From Chitinophagales bacterium (GTDB lineage Bacteria; Bacteroidota; Bacteroidia; Chitinophagales; JADIYW01), in contig JADLAH010000336.1 in NCBI GenBank assembly GCA_020848315.1, positions 1-10,709 of the forward strand: a DNA stretch of 10,709 nt. The letters are read 5' to 3'. The notes beneath the pieces were generated by a model. It was not told the origin of the DNA and made no database searches. It saw only the letters and a program-made list of their open reading frames with translations. Below, in pieces: positions 1 to 8,759 of the stretch (position 1 is the first letter of the stretch; each line of letters opens with the position of its first letter). A program made the position numbers and the translations under genes.

Positions 1-2038
1 GCAATTGCTGTGTATAGGCCAGTGTGTGTTGGACATGCACATTATCGTCAGCTGTGCCGTGCATCAACAGCAGGTGACCATTCATGTTGCCCGCCTTCGT
101 CAATACACTGTTTTGTTGATAGCCTGCTGTATTTTCTTTCGGTGTGCGCATGTAGCGCTCGGTATAGATATTATCATACCACTCCCAATTAGTGACAGGC
201 GCCACAGCTACAGCTGCCTTGAACATCCGGCTGCTGTCTGACACCGCGAGCGCCGCCATCATTCCGCCATAACTCCAGCCGAAGATGCCAATCCTGCCGG
301 AGTCGACATAAGGCAATGATGCAAAATAACGGGCAGCCTTAACCTGATCTTCCGTTTCAAGCTTTCCTAATTGCAGGTAAGTCGATTTCTTAAATGCCGC
401 GCCTTTGCCGCCACTACCTCTGTTGTCAACGCAGGCTACGATGTATCCTTGTTCGGTCAGATAGTTAAAGAACAAATCTCGGGATGCCGGCCATTCGTCC
501 AGTACTTCCTGATTGCCCGGGCCGCCGTACACATACATCAGCAAAGGATATCGGCGCAGACTGTCCATGTTGGCGGGCAGCAACATCCACGCTTCCAGTG
601 ATATGTCACCCGCGGGAATCTGCATATATTTTCTGTCTGACACAAAATCCAGTTTAGCATCCAGCATTTCATTTTTTTCCAGACAAACGCTAACCGGTTG
701 CAACACAGAACGAAGGCAGGTTTGTTTTGGCTGACGCGCGGAAGAATAGGTGTGCAGATAATATTCGCCGGATGGCGAGAACCTGGCCGTGTGCGTGCCA
801 GACAAATCGGATAATCTTGTTTTTTCGAGCGTTCGGTAATTCAGTTTATACAGATATCTTCCTTTGACATCTCCTTCATTCGACTGGAAAAACAATTCAT
901 TTTTTTGTTCATTCAGCAAACAGATATCCGTTACTTCGTAATTGCCGGATGTCAACTGACGAATCAGCTGCCCTTGATTATCATAGTGATACAGATGATT
1001 AAACCCATCTTTTTCTGAACTGATGATGAATGAGCCGTCATACAAAAACTCCACCACTTGGGGTACATCGACATAGGCCGGATCATTTTCTTCATACAAT
1101 ATTCTTGATTTTCCCGTCGTGATATTATATGCCGCCAGTTGTAATTTGTTCTGATGTCTATTCAGCAACATCAACACCAGTTCGCTTCCGTCTGCAGTCC
1201 AATAAAATCTCGGAATATATTCGTAATCGTACGGGATTTTCAACAGCTTATTTTTGCGTTTCTGCACATCGTACAACCAGACAGCGACCTGTGCATTTTC
1301 TTCTCCTGCTTTGGGATATTTATAGGAAAAAGAGGTGGGATAGTTTTGCCTGTACTGCATCGGAAAGGCATATTCTTTTACCTTGCTCTCATCAAATTTC
1401 AGATAGGCCATCTTTTTGCCGGACGGATGCCATTGGAAGGCCTCCTGCAATTCCAGTTCTTCTTCATACACCCAGTCACTTTTGCCGTTGATGATATGAT
1501 TCCACTTCCCGTCTTTGGTTACCTGAATTTCCTGCATCAGCTGCAGATCTTTGATAAAAATATTATTATCCCGTACAAATGCGACATATCTTTCAGATGA
1601 CGAAAATGCGGGGAAATATTGCTCTCCGTAGCTCAACGACTGCAGGTTTCCGGCGGCATCTCCGACGTAATACGAACAGGCTTCGGCATGACGGTACATA
1701 CGGGCACAGGATGTTTTTACCAGGTATTTCTTTTCTGACGGCGCAAAAACATATCCCGACCAGCGTTGCTCCTGAAGATATGCTTCCGCCTTTGCCCCGA
1801 TCTGCCAGCGTTGTATTTCTTTCAGCTGCATATCTTTGAAAACGAGATAGGATTTTTTATTCTCCTGCACCAGTTGCATCACTGCTGGCTGATGCTGCAT
1901 AAACTCATATTCGGCGGGTGACTTAGGCTGATATTTATTATGAATGAAAATATCTTCCAGCGTTAATTGTGAAAACACCGGAAAATAAGTAGTACAACAG
2001 AACAGGAATGCTGTTATTTTTGTAATAGTACGAAACAT
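1..2038 (-). CDS. Dipeptidyl peptidase IV family serine peptidase (S9B), C-terminus beyond the window
   Basis: Secreted prolyl-type exopeptidase expected to release N-terminal X-Pro or X-Ala dipeptides in the periplasm. The reading frame is open from the ATG at 2038 to the window edge (679 codons). Residues 1 to about 23 form a signal peptide (basic start, hydrophobic core, VFSQ junction). A beta-propeller domain follows; it contains DWVYEEE at residues 188-194, whose last two Glu bind the substrate N-terminus in this family. The alpha/beta-hydrolase domain shows YGGPG with the oxyanion Tyr504, the nucleophile Ser589 in GWSYGG, and Asp664 in HGTADDNVH. By comparison with human DPP4 (Ser630, Asp708, His740), the catalytic His should lie about 32 residues past Asp664, outside the window, and about 40 residues are missing in all. 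Family members in this phylum are about 720 residues long. No frameshift is seen: the motifs at 189, 589 and 664 share one frame. It is divergent from the barrel gene at 2093. Confidence 0.95.
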   Translation of the reverse strand, partial: MFRTITKITAFLFCCTTYFPVFSQLTLEDIFIHNKYQPKSPAEYEFMQHQPAVMQLVQENKKSYLVFKDMQLKEIQRWQIGAKAEAYLQEQRWSGYVFAPSEKKYLVKTSCARMYRHAEACSYYVGDAAGNLQSLSYGEQYFPAFSSSERYVAFVRDNNIFIKDLQLMQEIQVTKDGKWNHIINGKSDWVYEEELELQEAFQWHPSGKKMAYLKFDESKVKEYAFPMQYRQNYPTSFSYKYPKAGEENAQVAVWLYDVQKRKNKLLKIPYDYEYIPRFYWTADGSELVLMLLNRHQNKLQLAAYNITTGKSRILYEENDPAYVDVPQVVEFLYDGSFIISSEKDGFNHLYHYDNQGQLIRQLTSGNYEVTDICLLNEQKNELFFQSNEGDVKGRYLYKLNYRTLEKTRLSDLSGTHTARFSPSGEYYLHTYSSARQPKQTCLRSVLQPVSVCLEKNEMLDAKLDFVSDRKYMQIPAGDISLEAWMLLPANMDSLRRYPLLMYVYGGPGNQEVLDEWPASRDLFFNYLTEQGYIVACVDNRGSGGKGAAFKKSTYLQLGKLETEDQVKAARYFASLPYVDSGRIGIFGWSYGGMMAALAVSDSSRMFKAAVAVAPVTNWEWYDNIYTERYMRTPKENTAGYQQNSVLTKAGNMNGHLLLMHGTADDNVHVQHTLAYTQQL
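2015..2022 (+). promoter_or_regulatory. Weak candidate -7 element for the barrel gene
   Basis: TATTTTTG on the plus strand fits TAnnTTTG. It lies within the first codons of the divergent peptidase gene, about 70 bases before the preferred ATG at 2093. There is no recognisable -33 partner, and such AT-rich octamers are common by chance, so this is only a possibility. Confidence 0.2.
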
Positions 2039-2061
2039 ACGGCAGTCAGAATGAATGTCGT

Positions 2062-2069
2062 CAAAGATA
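2062..2069 (-). promoter_or_regulatory. Candidate Bacteroidota -7 element for the peptidase gene
   Basis: On the minus strand this reads TATCTTTG, an exact match to the TAnnTTTG -7 consensus of the Bacteroidota primary sigma factor. It ends 23 bases before the ATG at 2038, which would leave a short leader. No clear TTG -33 element is seen at the expected distance, so the call rests on the -7 box, its position, and its 13-base identity with the equivalent site upstream of gyrB. Confidence 0.45.
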
Positions 2070-2092
2070 CAATAATTATAAATTTTGATCCT

Positions 2093-2758
2093 ATGCCACC
2101 GCTACACTCCCGACTGTTCCTGTTTTTCATCTTGTTCTTTGCATATTCCTATTCGTCCGCGCAGGATGAATATTATCCGCCCATCGAAATAAATGACGCG
2201 TCCTCCACCACCGAAAAAACAGGAAAACAGGATGGCGAAAAGGCGCAGGAAGAAGACGCCATGACAGCTTTGGAAAAGAAAAAGGAACGACTCAAACGCC
2301 TTCGCTTAGGTGGTATTTTCGGGGTGCAGTTCGGCAACTTCACCTATGTGAATATATCTCCTACAGTGGGCTATATGGTAATCAAAGACAGACTGGAAAT
2401 GGGCGGCGGACCTATTATGATTTATCAACGATTCCGGTACAATAGTTTTGACGCCTACAATTTCTTTGATTACGGAGTGGATGTGTACACCAGAGGATTT
2501 TTATACAAGGGATTATTTCTGGAAGCACGGTATGACCTGGTGAACAAACCGTCTTATTTTAATATAGACAGACGACTCAACGTGCACCATTTGCTGTTGG
2601 GCGGAGGCTATGCAGCCCCTATAAGCAATATCGGCGTACTCAATGTTTCTCTGTTGTACAATGTGCTGGATAACGAAGAATCCATACATCGCGGGACTTT
2701 CGGAAAATTCCCGCTGATACTCACCATCGGATTCGGATTCGGCATCGGCCGCAATTAG
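2093..2758 (+). CDS. Exported protein of unknown function, probable small outer-membrane beta-barrel
   Basis: I do not recognise a named family. From the ATG at 2093 the product is 221 residues. Residues 1-23 are a typical signal peptide (short start, strongly hydrophobic LFLFFILFFAY core, SSA/Q cleavage site). Residues 24-70 are a polar, charged linker ending in a Lys/Arg/Glu-rich helix-like stretch. From residue 71 to the end there are alternating aromatic/hydrophobic strands rich in Gly and Tyr (GGIFGVQFGNF, VNISPTVGYM, GLFLEARYDL, LLLGGGYAA, LNVSLLYNV), ending in the strand ILTIGFGFGIG, as expected for an eight-strand or similar barrel. An in-frame ATG at 2051 would add 14 residues before the signal peptide, but it reads through the divergent peptidase promoter, so 2093 is preferred. 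The stop interlocks with that of the convergent gene. Barrel and location are inference; no function is proposed. Confidence 0.75.
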   Translation: MPPLHSRLFLFFILFFAYSYSSAQDEYYPPIEINDASSTTEKTGKQDGEKAQEEDAMTALEKKKERLKRLRLGGIFGVQFGNFTYVNISPTVGYMVIKDRLEMGGGPIMIYQRFRYNSFDAYNFFDYGVDVYTRGFLYKGLFLEARYDLVNKPSYFNIDRRLNVHHLLLGGGYAAPISNIGVLNVSLLYNVLDNEESIHRGTFGKFPLILTIGFGFGIGRN

Positions 2759-3438
2759 CGTCGGGTCGGTTGTTCTTGCAGATATTTAAGGCAGCCTAGC
2801 GACAGATACAGCAACGCACCTATCATCGTATAGACAATTATTTTCTGGGAGGTTTGTTGCACATATCCGACTTCTCTCGGATTAGGGCCAAAGAAGATGA
2901 TAAGCAGATAAAGGGCAATGGCGATAACAATCAGGAACATCACATTGCCATAGCGGTTGGGCAACAGATGATGCTGCCGGATGAGAATGGTATACGCTAT
3001 ACTCAACGGCAACATGAGTCCGAAGCCGACACGCACGCAAAACATATGTTTACTCAAAACCAAATCACAGGGTGTCAGACCGATACCTGCCAGCAAAAAC
3101 GGGAATACACTTCCACTGATCAATGCCGTCCAGTGCGCATATTTATTGAGTGTCGCGCTATTGGTATATTTCAGGAACTGCAGATTGAATACAAAAATGG
3201 CCGCAGACTGCAGCAGCATGGCAATGGTAAAGGTAGAAAAGGACACCCACTGAGTACCACCCTGAAAAGAACGCCAGCGACCGAGTTCCGAGAAGAAATT
3301 ATTAAAGAAACTATATCCTTTGGTCGTTTTATCGAGCAATGTACCACCCGGAAAAAACAACATACCAATGGTGGTTAACAGTAAAAAAAGAATACAACTC
3401 AGGAGTAAAAAGCGGAACGCGAAAGGTTTGTTTTTCAT
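2755..3438 (-). CDS. Six-helix integral membrane protein, DUF998-like
   Basis: A 227-residue inner-membrane protein of unknown function. Hydrophobic segments fall at about residues 8-28, 65-86, 103-123, 132-152, 164-184 and 199-219, giving six predicted helices. Between helices 1 and 2 is a conserved-looking loop, FFPGG followed by GYSFFNNFFSELGR, which resembles the Asn/Ser-x-Leu-Gly loop of DUF998-type membrane proteins. That family assignment is from memory and moderate. A polar TPCDLVLSKH loop follows helix 3, and the C-terminus is short and basic. The ATG at 3438 follows MKNKPFAFR, a positive N-terminus consistent with an in-start. The gene ends four bases inside the convergent barrel gene and diverges from the DUF1295 gene across 80 bases. 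No transport or enzymatic role can be read from the sequence. Confidence 0.75.
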   Translation of the reverse strand: MKNKPFAFRFLLLSCILFLLLTTIGMLFFPGGTLLDKTTKGYSFFNNFFSELGRWRSFQGGTQWVSFSTFTIAMLLQSAAIFVFNLQFLKYTNSATLNKYAHWTALISGSVFPFLLAGIGLTPCDLVLSKHMFCVRVGFGLMLPLSIAYTILIRQHHLLPNRYGNVMFLIVIAIALYLLIIFFGPNPREVGYVQQTSQKIIVYTMIGALLYLSLGCLKYLQEQPTRR

Positions 3439-3518
3439 GCGCTAAAAATACAGATTTACTTATTTACGGTGATGTTTTAACGCCTTATTTTTTTCACTTT
3501 TACACCATAAAATTATCT
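3439..3518. other. Divergent intergenic region between two membrane-protein genes
   Basis: Eighty AT-rich bases separate the starts of the DUF998-like gene (minus) and the DUF1295 gene (plus), so promoters for both should lie here. On the minus strand TATTTTTA lies close to the 3438 start and misses the TAnnTTTG consensus by one base. On the plus strand TATTTTTTT also lacks the final G. No exact -7 box and no Shine-Dalgarno sequence is seen on either side. Confidence 0.4.
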
Positions 3519-4448
3519 ATGAAAAATCAATCCTTACTACTGACAGCAATCCTGCTTATTGTGGCTGTCGTGGTGTTACCACTGGTCACGATTTACTACG
3601 ATGAGCCACTTACCGATCAGCAATTTAAATTATTAAAAGAATTGACTATTGGCATGCTGTTGGTGGCACTGGCTTGTTTCGTGGTGGGAGAAATCAGTCA
3701 GAATTATAGTCAGACAGACAAACTGTGGAGCATCACACCGTTCTTTTATGTGGCGTATGCGGCTCACAGCGGTGGCTGGACACCCAAGTTGATTTTAATG
3801 ACCATACTCGTTGCCGTCTGGGCTTTCCGACTCACCTACAACTTCAACCGCAGAGGTGGTTATTCCTGGAAATTCTGGACCGGTGAAGAGGATTACCGCT
3901 GGTCAGTATTAAGAAAGGAACCGTTTTTGCAGGGCAGATTCCGATTTTCCTTGTTCAATCTGTTTTTCATCTGCATCTATCAGCATGCGCTTATTTTGGC
4001 ATTCACGCTTCCAATTGTCATTGCTGTTCCAACCACCGGCGCGATTGGTGTAACCGAGATTTTCTTTTCCGTCCTCCTATTGCTGCTCGTTTATGTGGAA
4101 TGGAAGGCCGACGAGCAACAGTGGATTTTTCAAACCAACAAGCACCGGAAAATCCGCAATAAGGAAGTGCTTAACCAAGAAGAATCACAGGGTTTTATTT
4201 CATCCGGATTATGGGCAAAAGTGCGGCATCCGAATTATGCGGCGGAGCAATCTATCTGGATAGTATTTTACCTGATTGGCGCAGCAGGCACGGGAAAATG
4301 GATCAACTGGAGCATGGCCGGTTGTGTTCTGCTGGTCTTGTTGTTTCAGGGTAGTGCCAATTTCAGTGAGGGCATTTCCTCCGGAAAATACCCGGCGTAC
4401 AAAGATTATATCAAAAGAGTACCGAGGTTTATTCCTAAGTTCTGGTGA
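3519..4448 (+). CDS. DUF1295 family membrane protein (steroid 5-alpha-reductase-like)
   Basis: A 309-residue polytopic inner-membrane protein of the DUF1295 / 3-oxo-5-alpha-steroid 4-dehydrogenase-like superfamily, with substrate unknown here. The family signatures appear in the expected order: DKLWSITPFFYV at 67-78, VWAFRLTYNFNRRGG at 100-114, EEDYRW at 123-128, ADEQQWIFQ at 197-205, and the C-terminal SGLWAKVRHPNYAAEQ at 229-244, which matches the GLW-x(3)-RHPNY-x(2)-E cofactor-side motif. It ends with the usual Y-x(2)-Y-x-D...VPRFIP. Hydrophobic helices lie at about 7-25, 43-60, 70-104, 144-172, 178-195, 245-257 and 265-277. The frame is open upstream to 3339, but MKNQSLLL at 3519 gives the natural family N-terminus, and the extension would overlap the divergent gene. 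The gene ends 16 bases before a strong hairpin. Confidence 0.85.
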   Translation: MKNQSLLLTAILLIVAVVVLPLVTIYYDEPLTDQQFKLLKELTIGMLLVALACFVVGEISQNYSQTDKLWSITPFFYVAYAAHSGGWTPKLILMTILVAVWAFRLTYNFNRRGGYSWKFWTGEEDYRWSVLRKEPFLQGRFRFSLFNLFFICIYQHALILAFTLPIVIAVPTTGAIGVTEIFFSVLLLLLVYVEWKADEQQWIFQTNKHRKIRNKEVLNQEESQGFISSGLWAKVRHPNYAAEQSIWIVFYLIGAAGTGKWINWSMAGCVLLVLLFQGSANFSEGISSGKYPAYKDYIKRVPRFIPKFW

Positions 4449-4464
4449 GCTTTCATTTTCATTC

Positions 4465-4509
4465 TAAAACAAAGTGGCGCCATCCGAAGGATGGCGCCAC
4501 TTTGTTTTA
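4465..4509. terminator. Bidirectional intrinsic terminator between the DUF1295 gene and gyrB
   Basis: A perfect inverted repeat: arms 4465-4485 and 4489-4509 (21 bp) around a three-base GAA loop. The core is GC-rich (GTGGCGCCATCC). The outer ends are A-rich on the left and T-rich on the right (TTTGTTTTA), so a transcript from either side ends in a G/C stem followed by a U-rich tract. It lies between converging genes, 16 bases after the DUF1295 stop and 14 bases after the gyrB stop, exactly where a shared terminator is expected. Confidence 0.9.
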
Positions 4510-4523
4510 TTACGCTAAGAAAA

Positions 4524-6485
<1,962 letters not shown>

Positions 6486-6504
6486 AATTAAAAAATATAG
6501 CTGT

Positions 6505-6512
6505 CAAAGATA
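6505..6512 (-). promoter_or_regulatory. gyrB: Candidate Bacteroidota -7 element for gyrB
   Basis: Minus-strand TATCTTTG matches TAnnTTTG exactly and ends 19 bases before the gyrB ATG. A loose TTTTAG (minus strand, 6540-6535) lies 22 bases upstream and could serve as a degenerate -33 element. The flanking bases make it part of a 13-base sequence identical to the peptidase promoter candidate at 2060-2072. Confidence 0.45.
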
Positions 6513-6551
6513 CAAAAACAAGGCCTGAAATCCCCTAAAAGAGGATGCAGT

Positions 6552-6560
6552 TTATCCACA
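6552..6560 (+). promoter_or_regulatory. DnaA box (TTATCCACA) upstream of gyrB
   Basis: TTATCCACA is an exact match to the E. coli consensus DnaA box TTATNCACA. It is in the 165-base gap between murA and gyrB, about 40 bases upstream of the gyrB -7 candidate. A facing half-site, GGATAA at 6576-6581, forms a 6-bp inverted repeat with its TTATCC. No other full box is seen in the gap, so this is a single site and not an origin-like cluster. Binding is inferred only. Confidence 0.35.
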
Positions 6561-6650
6561 TTTTAAGTTAAAAAAGGATAATATTTTCAACGCTTCCAAC
6601 GGCTGATTAAAGCCCCTGAAATTGCCGTGAAAAAATCACGAAAAAACGAC

Positions 6651-7961
6651 CTATAATCGGGTAATATCCGCCCCCAGTTGCTGTAATCTGGTATCGATAT
6701 GCTGATATCCGCGGTCAATCTGATGTGCATTGGAAATAATGCTCTTGCCATTGGCCGACAAAGCTGCAATCAACAAGGAAACACCGGCTCTGATATCGGG
6801 AGAACTCATGTTGATTCCTCTCAGATTATACTCGCGGTTAATGCCTATTACGGTAGCGCGATGCGGGTCGCACAAAATGATTTTTGCACCCATATCTATC
6901 AGCTTGTCTACGAAGAACAGGCGGCTTTCAAACATTTTCTGATGAATCAGCACACTGCCGCTGGCCTGTGTGGCTGTCACGAGAATAATACTCAATAAAT
7001 CCGGCGTAAACAGAGGCCACGGACCATCTGAAATAGTCAGAATGGAACCATCTATAAACGTCTGGATTTCATATTGATCCTGTGCCGGCACAATGATGTC
7101 GTCGCCGCTGTATTGTAATTGTATACCGAGTTTACCGAAATACTTCGGAATCAACCCGAGCATATCAATACGGGCATCCTTGATGGTAATCTCGGACTGC
7201 GTCATGGCGGCCATACCAATAAAACTGCCGATTTCAATCATATCCGGCAGCAGTCGGTGTTCCGTACCTCCGAGTCGCTGCACACCTTCGATATGCAACA
7301 AATTAGAGCCAATACCACTGATTTTTGCGCCCATTCTGTTGAGCATGGAACAGAGTTGTTGCAAATACGGCTCGCAGGCTGCATTAAAGATGGTGGTCAC
7401 ACCTTCAGCCAGCACAGCGGCCATGACAATATTTGCCGTACCGGTAACAGAAGGTTCTTCCAATAAAATATACTTACCCGTCAGACGCTCTGCCGTCAGG
7501 GAATAAAAAGAGTTTTCTTTATCAAAATGGAATTGCGCGCCCAACTCCACAAAGCCTAAAAAGTGGGTATCCAGTCTTCTTCGACCGATTTTATCACCAC
7601 CGGGCGTGGGTAGATAAGCCCTTCTGAAACGTGCCAGCAGCGGCCCTAAAATCATCACTGACCCGCGCAGGTGACCCGCTCGTTTTTTGAAGCCATCCGT
7701 AAGAAGAATTTCTGGATCTACCGCAGCTGCATTAAATGTATAGGTATCTGTAGCTTGACGCGTGACGCGCACCCCCATCTCGGACAGGAGCTCTATCAGT
7801 ACATTTACATCCAGAATATCCGGCACATTGGATATCGTGATATCTTCATCGGATAACAATACGGCGGATAAAATCTGCAATGCTTCATTTTTTGCACCCT
7901 GCGGAATAATGGTTCCGCTCAGACGCTTTCCGCCTCTTACTTCAAAGGCATCTGTGTTCAT
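6651..7961 (-). CDS. murA: UDP-N-acetylglucosamine 1-carboxyvinyltransferase (MurA)
   Basis: Cytoplasmic enzyme that transfers enolpyruvate from PEP to UDP-GlcNAc, the first committed step of peptidoglycan synthesis. The 436-residue length is normal. Family residues are present: Lys24 in QGAKNEAL (E. coli Lys22), Arg128 in the active-site loop, Asp321 in LFTPDL (Asp305), Arg391 in SSPDIRAG (Arg397), plus LLEEPSVTGTANI at 166-178 and FESRLFFVDKLIDMGA at 344-359. In the active-site loop PTPGGDKIGRRRLDTH the residue matching E. coli Cys115 is Asp123. Asp at this place keeps activity but removes the thiol that fosfomycin alkylates, as described for mycobacterial and chlamydial MurA. The ATG overlaps the stop of the DUF4290 gene (ATGA), implying coupled translation. 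No clear terminator separates it from gyrB. Confidence 0.95.
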   Translation of the reverse strand: MNTDAFEVRGGKRLSGTIIPQGAKNEALQILSAVLLSDEDITISNVPDILDVNVLIELLSEMGVRVTRQATDTYTFNAAAVDPEILLTDGFKKRAGHLRGSVMILGPLLARFRRAYLPTPGGDKIGRRRLDTHFLGFVELGAQFHFDKENSFYSLTAERLTGKYILLEEPSVTGTANIVMAAVLAEGVTTIFNAACEPYLQQLCSMLNRMGAKISGIGSNLLHIEGVQRLGGTEHRLLPDMIEIGSFIGMAAMTQSEITIKDARIDMLGLIPKYFGKLGIQLQYSGDDIIVPAQDQYEIQTFIDGSILTISDGPWPLFTPDLLSIILVTATQASGSVLIHQKMFESRLFFVDKLIDMGAKIILCDPHRATVIGINREYNLRGINMSSPDIRAGVSLLIAALSANGKSIISNAHQIDRGYQHIDTRLQQLGADITRL

Positions 7962-8638
7962 GAATTCTTATTGAATCGATTACGATTGTTGTTCGGAGGA
8001 AAGTTACCGCGGTTATTGCGGTTGTTCTTATTCTTGTTTTTATTTTTGTTTTTATGCTGAAATCCGCTGGGCTGGAAATTGCGCTTCGGCTGATTGCGGG
8101 TCATGTTTTCGATGTTCATGTCCTCACTGATTTCGAGCGCTCCGCGAGACAAAACTTTCATATCTTCCTTGATTAAATCATTGCTGACTTCTTCATTACT
8201 CCAGTTTTTGTAGGCGAGTTTCATAAAGTTGCCAATGATTTCGGTGAAAATGGCCTTTTTTTCCTCGTTATCCATCTGAGAAGCCTTCTCTACCAGCAAT
8301 TCCACATTTTTGCCATAGTGACGCAGTTTTATTTTTTTCTGCGGATAAGGTAAATTCGCCGGTTTGATGCGTGCCGTTTCTTCTGTTGGTTTCGGGTACG
8401 GCGAATCCACATCCAACTTAAACTTGGAAATTATAAAAAGATGATCCCATAATTTCTGCTTGTAGTCGGCTGTGCTGCGCAATTGTGGGTTCAGTGTCGC
8501 CATCATCTGAATGATGGTTTCCGCCACTTTCTGACGTTCTTCCCTCTTGGGTATATTCACGGCATAATCGACCATTTTCTGTAAATGTCGACCATACTCA
8601 CGCATTTCGATGTCGTTCCTATCGGTATTGTAATTCAT
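7958..8638 (-). CDS. DUF4290 domain protein with Asn/Lys/Arg-rich C-terminal tail
   Basis: A 226-residue cytoplasmic protein with no signal peptide or membrane segment. Residues 1 to about 180 match the DUF4290 family as I remember it: opening MNYNTDR, EMREYGRHLQKMVDYA at 11-26, a helical NPQLRSTADYKQKLWDHLFII at 50-70 and KLRHYGKNVELLVEKA at 104-119. The family is confined to Bacteroidota, has no established function and commonly precedes murA, as here. Residues 181-226 are a disordered tail rich in Asn, Lys and Arg, including (KN)5 at 196-205 and NNRNNRGNFPPNNN; this kind of tail is often found on RNA-associated proteins. The stop codon overlaps the murA ATG by four bases, so the two are likely co-translated. 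A 121-base gap separates it from lpxK and carries a -7 candidate. A role linked to MurA is inference from position only. Confidence 0.85.
   Translation of the reverse strand: MNYNTDRNDIEMREYGRHLQKMVDYAVNIPKREERQKVAETIIQMMATLNPQLRSTADYKQKLWDHLFIISKFKLDVDSPYPKPTEETARIKPANLPYPQKKIKLRHYGKNVELLVEKASQMDNEEKKAIFTEIIGNFMKLAYKNWSNEEVSNDLIKEDMKVLSRGALEISEDMNIENMTRNQPKRNFQPSGFQHKNKNKNKNKNNRNNRGNFPPNNNRNRFNKNS
8024..8053 (-). repeat. Imperfect hexanucleotide repeat (AARAAY)5 in the DUF4290 gene
   Basis: Five consecutive hexamers (AAAAAC, AAAAAT, AAAAAC, AAGAAT, AAGAAC on the minus strand) encode five Lys-Asn pairs, residues 196-205. Each unit is in frame, so gain or loss of a unit would change tail length without a frameshift. 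Variation at third positions suggests it is not a fresh slippage product. Confidence 0.8.
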
Positions 8639-8715
8639 ATCGTAAAAAATTGAAGAATATGTAATTTGTAATCAGCACTAAGACTGGAATGCTTGAATGC
8701 TACTACGAAGGACAA

Positions 8716-8723
8716 CAAATATA
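8716..8723 (-). promoter_or_regulatory. Candidate -7 element for the DUF4290-murA operon
   Basis: Minus-strand TATATTTG fits TAnnTTTG exactly, inside the 121-base gap after lpxK and about 77 bases before the DUF4290 ATG. No convincing TTG -33 partner is seen. The gap also has a direct repeat GAATGC at 8687-8692 and 8695-8700, of unknown meaning, and no terminator-like hairpin after lpxK. Confidence 0.35.
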
Positions 8724-8759
8724 CGGAAATATATTGAAACTACCACCACCTGCCCGAAA

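Noticed and set aside
2051..2092. Upstream ATG for the barrel gene
   Set aside because: It would place 14 residues with acidic charges before a normal signal peptide and would read through the -7 box of the divergent peptidase gene.
3339..3518. Upstream start for the DUF1295 gene
   Set aside because: The extra 60 residues overlap the coding start of the divergent membrane protein and have no family counterpart; MKNQSLLL at 3519 begins the first membrane helix.
6626..6640. Small hairpin CGTGA-loop-TCACG just after murA as a terminator
   Set aside because: The stem is only 5 bp and on the murA transcript no U-run follows it, so it is not a convincing intrinsic terminator.
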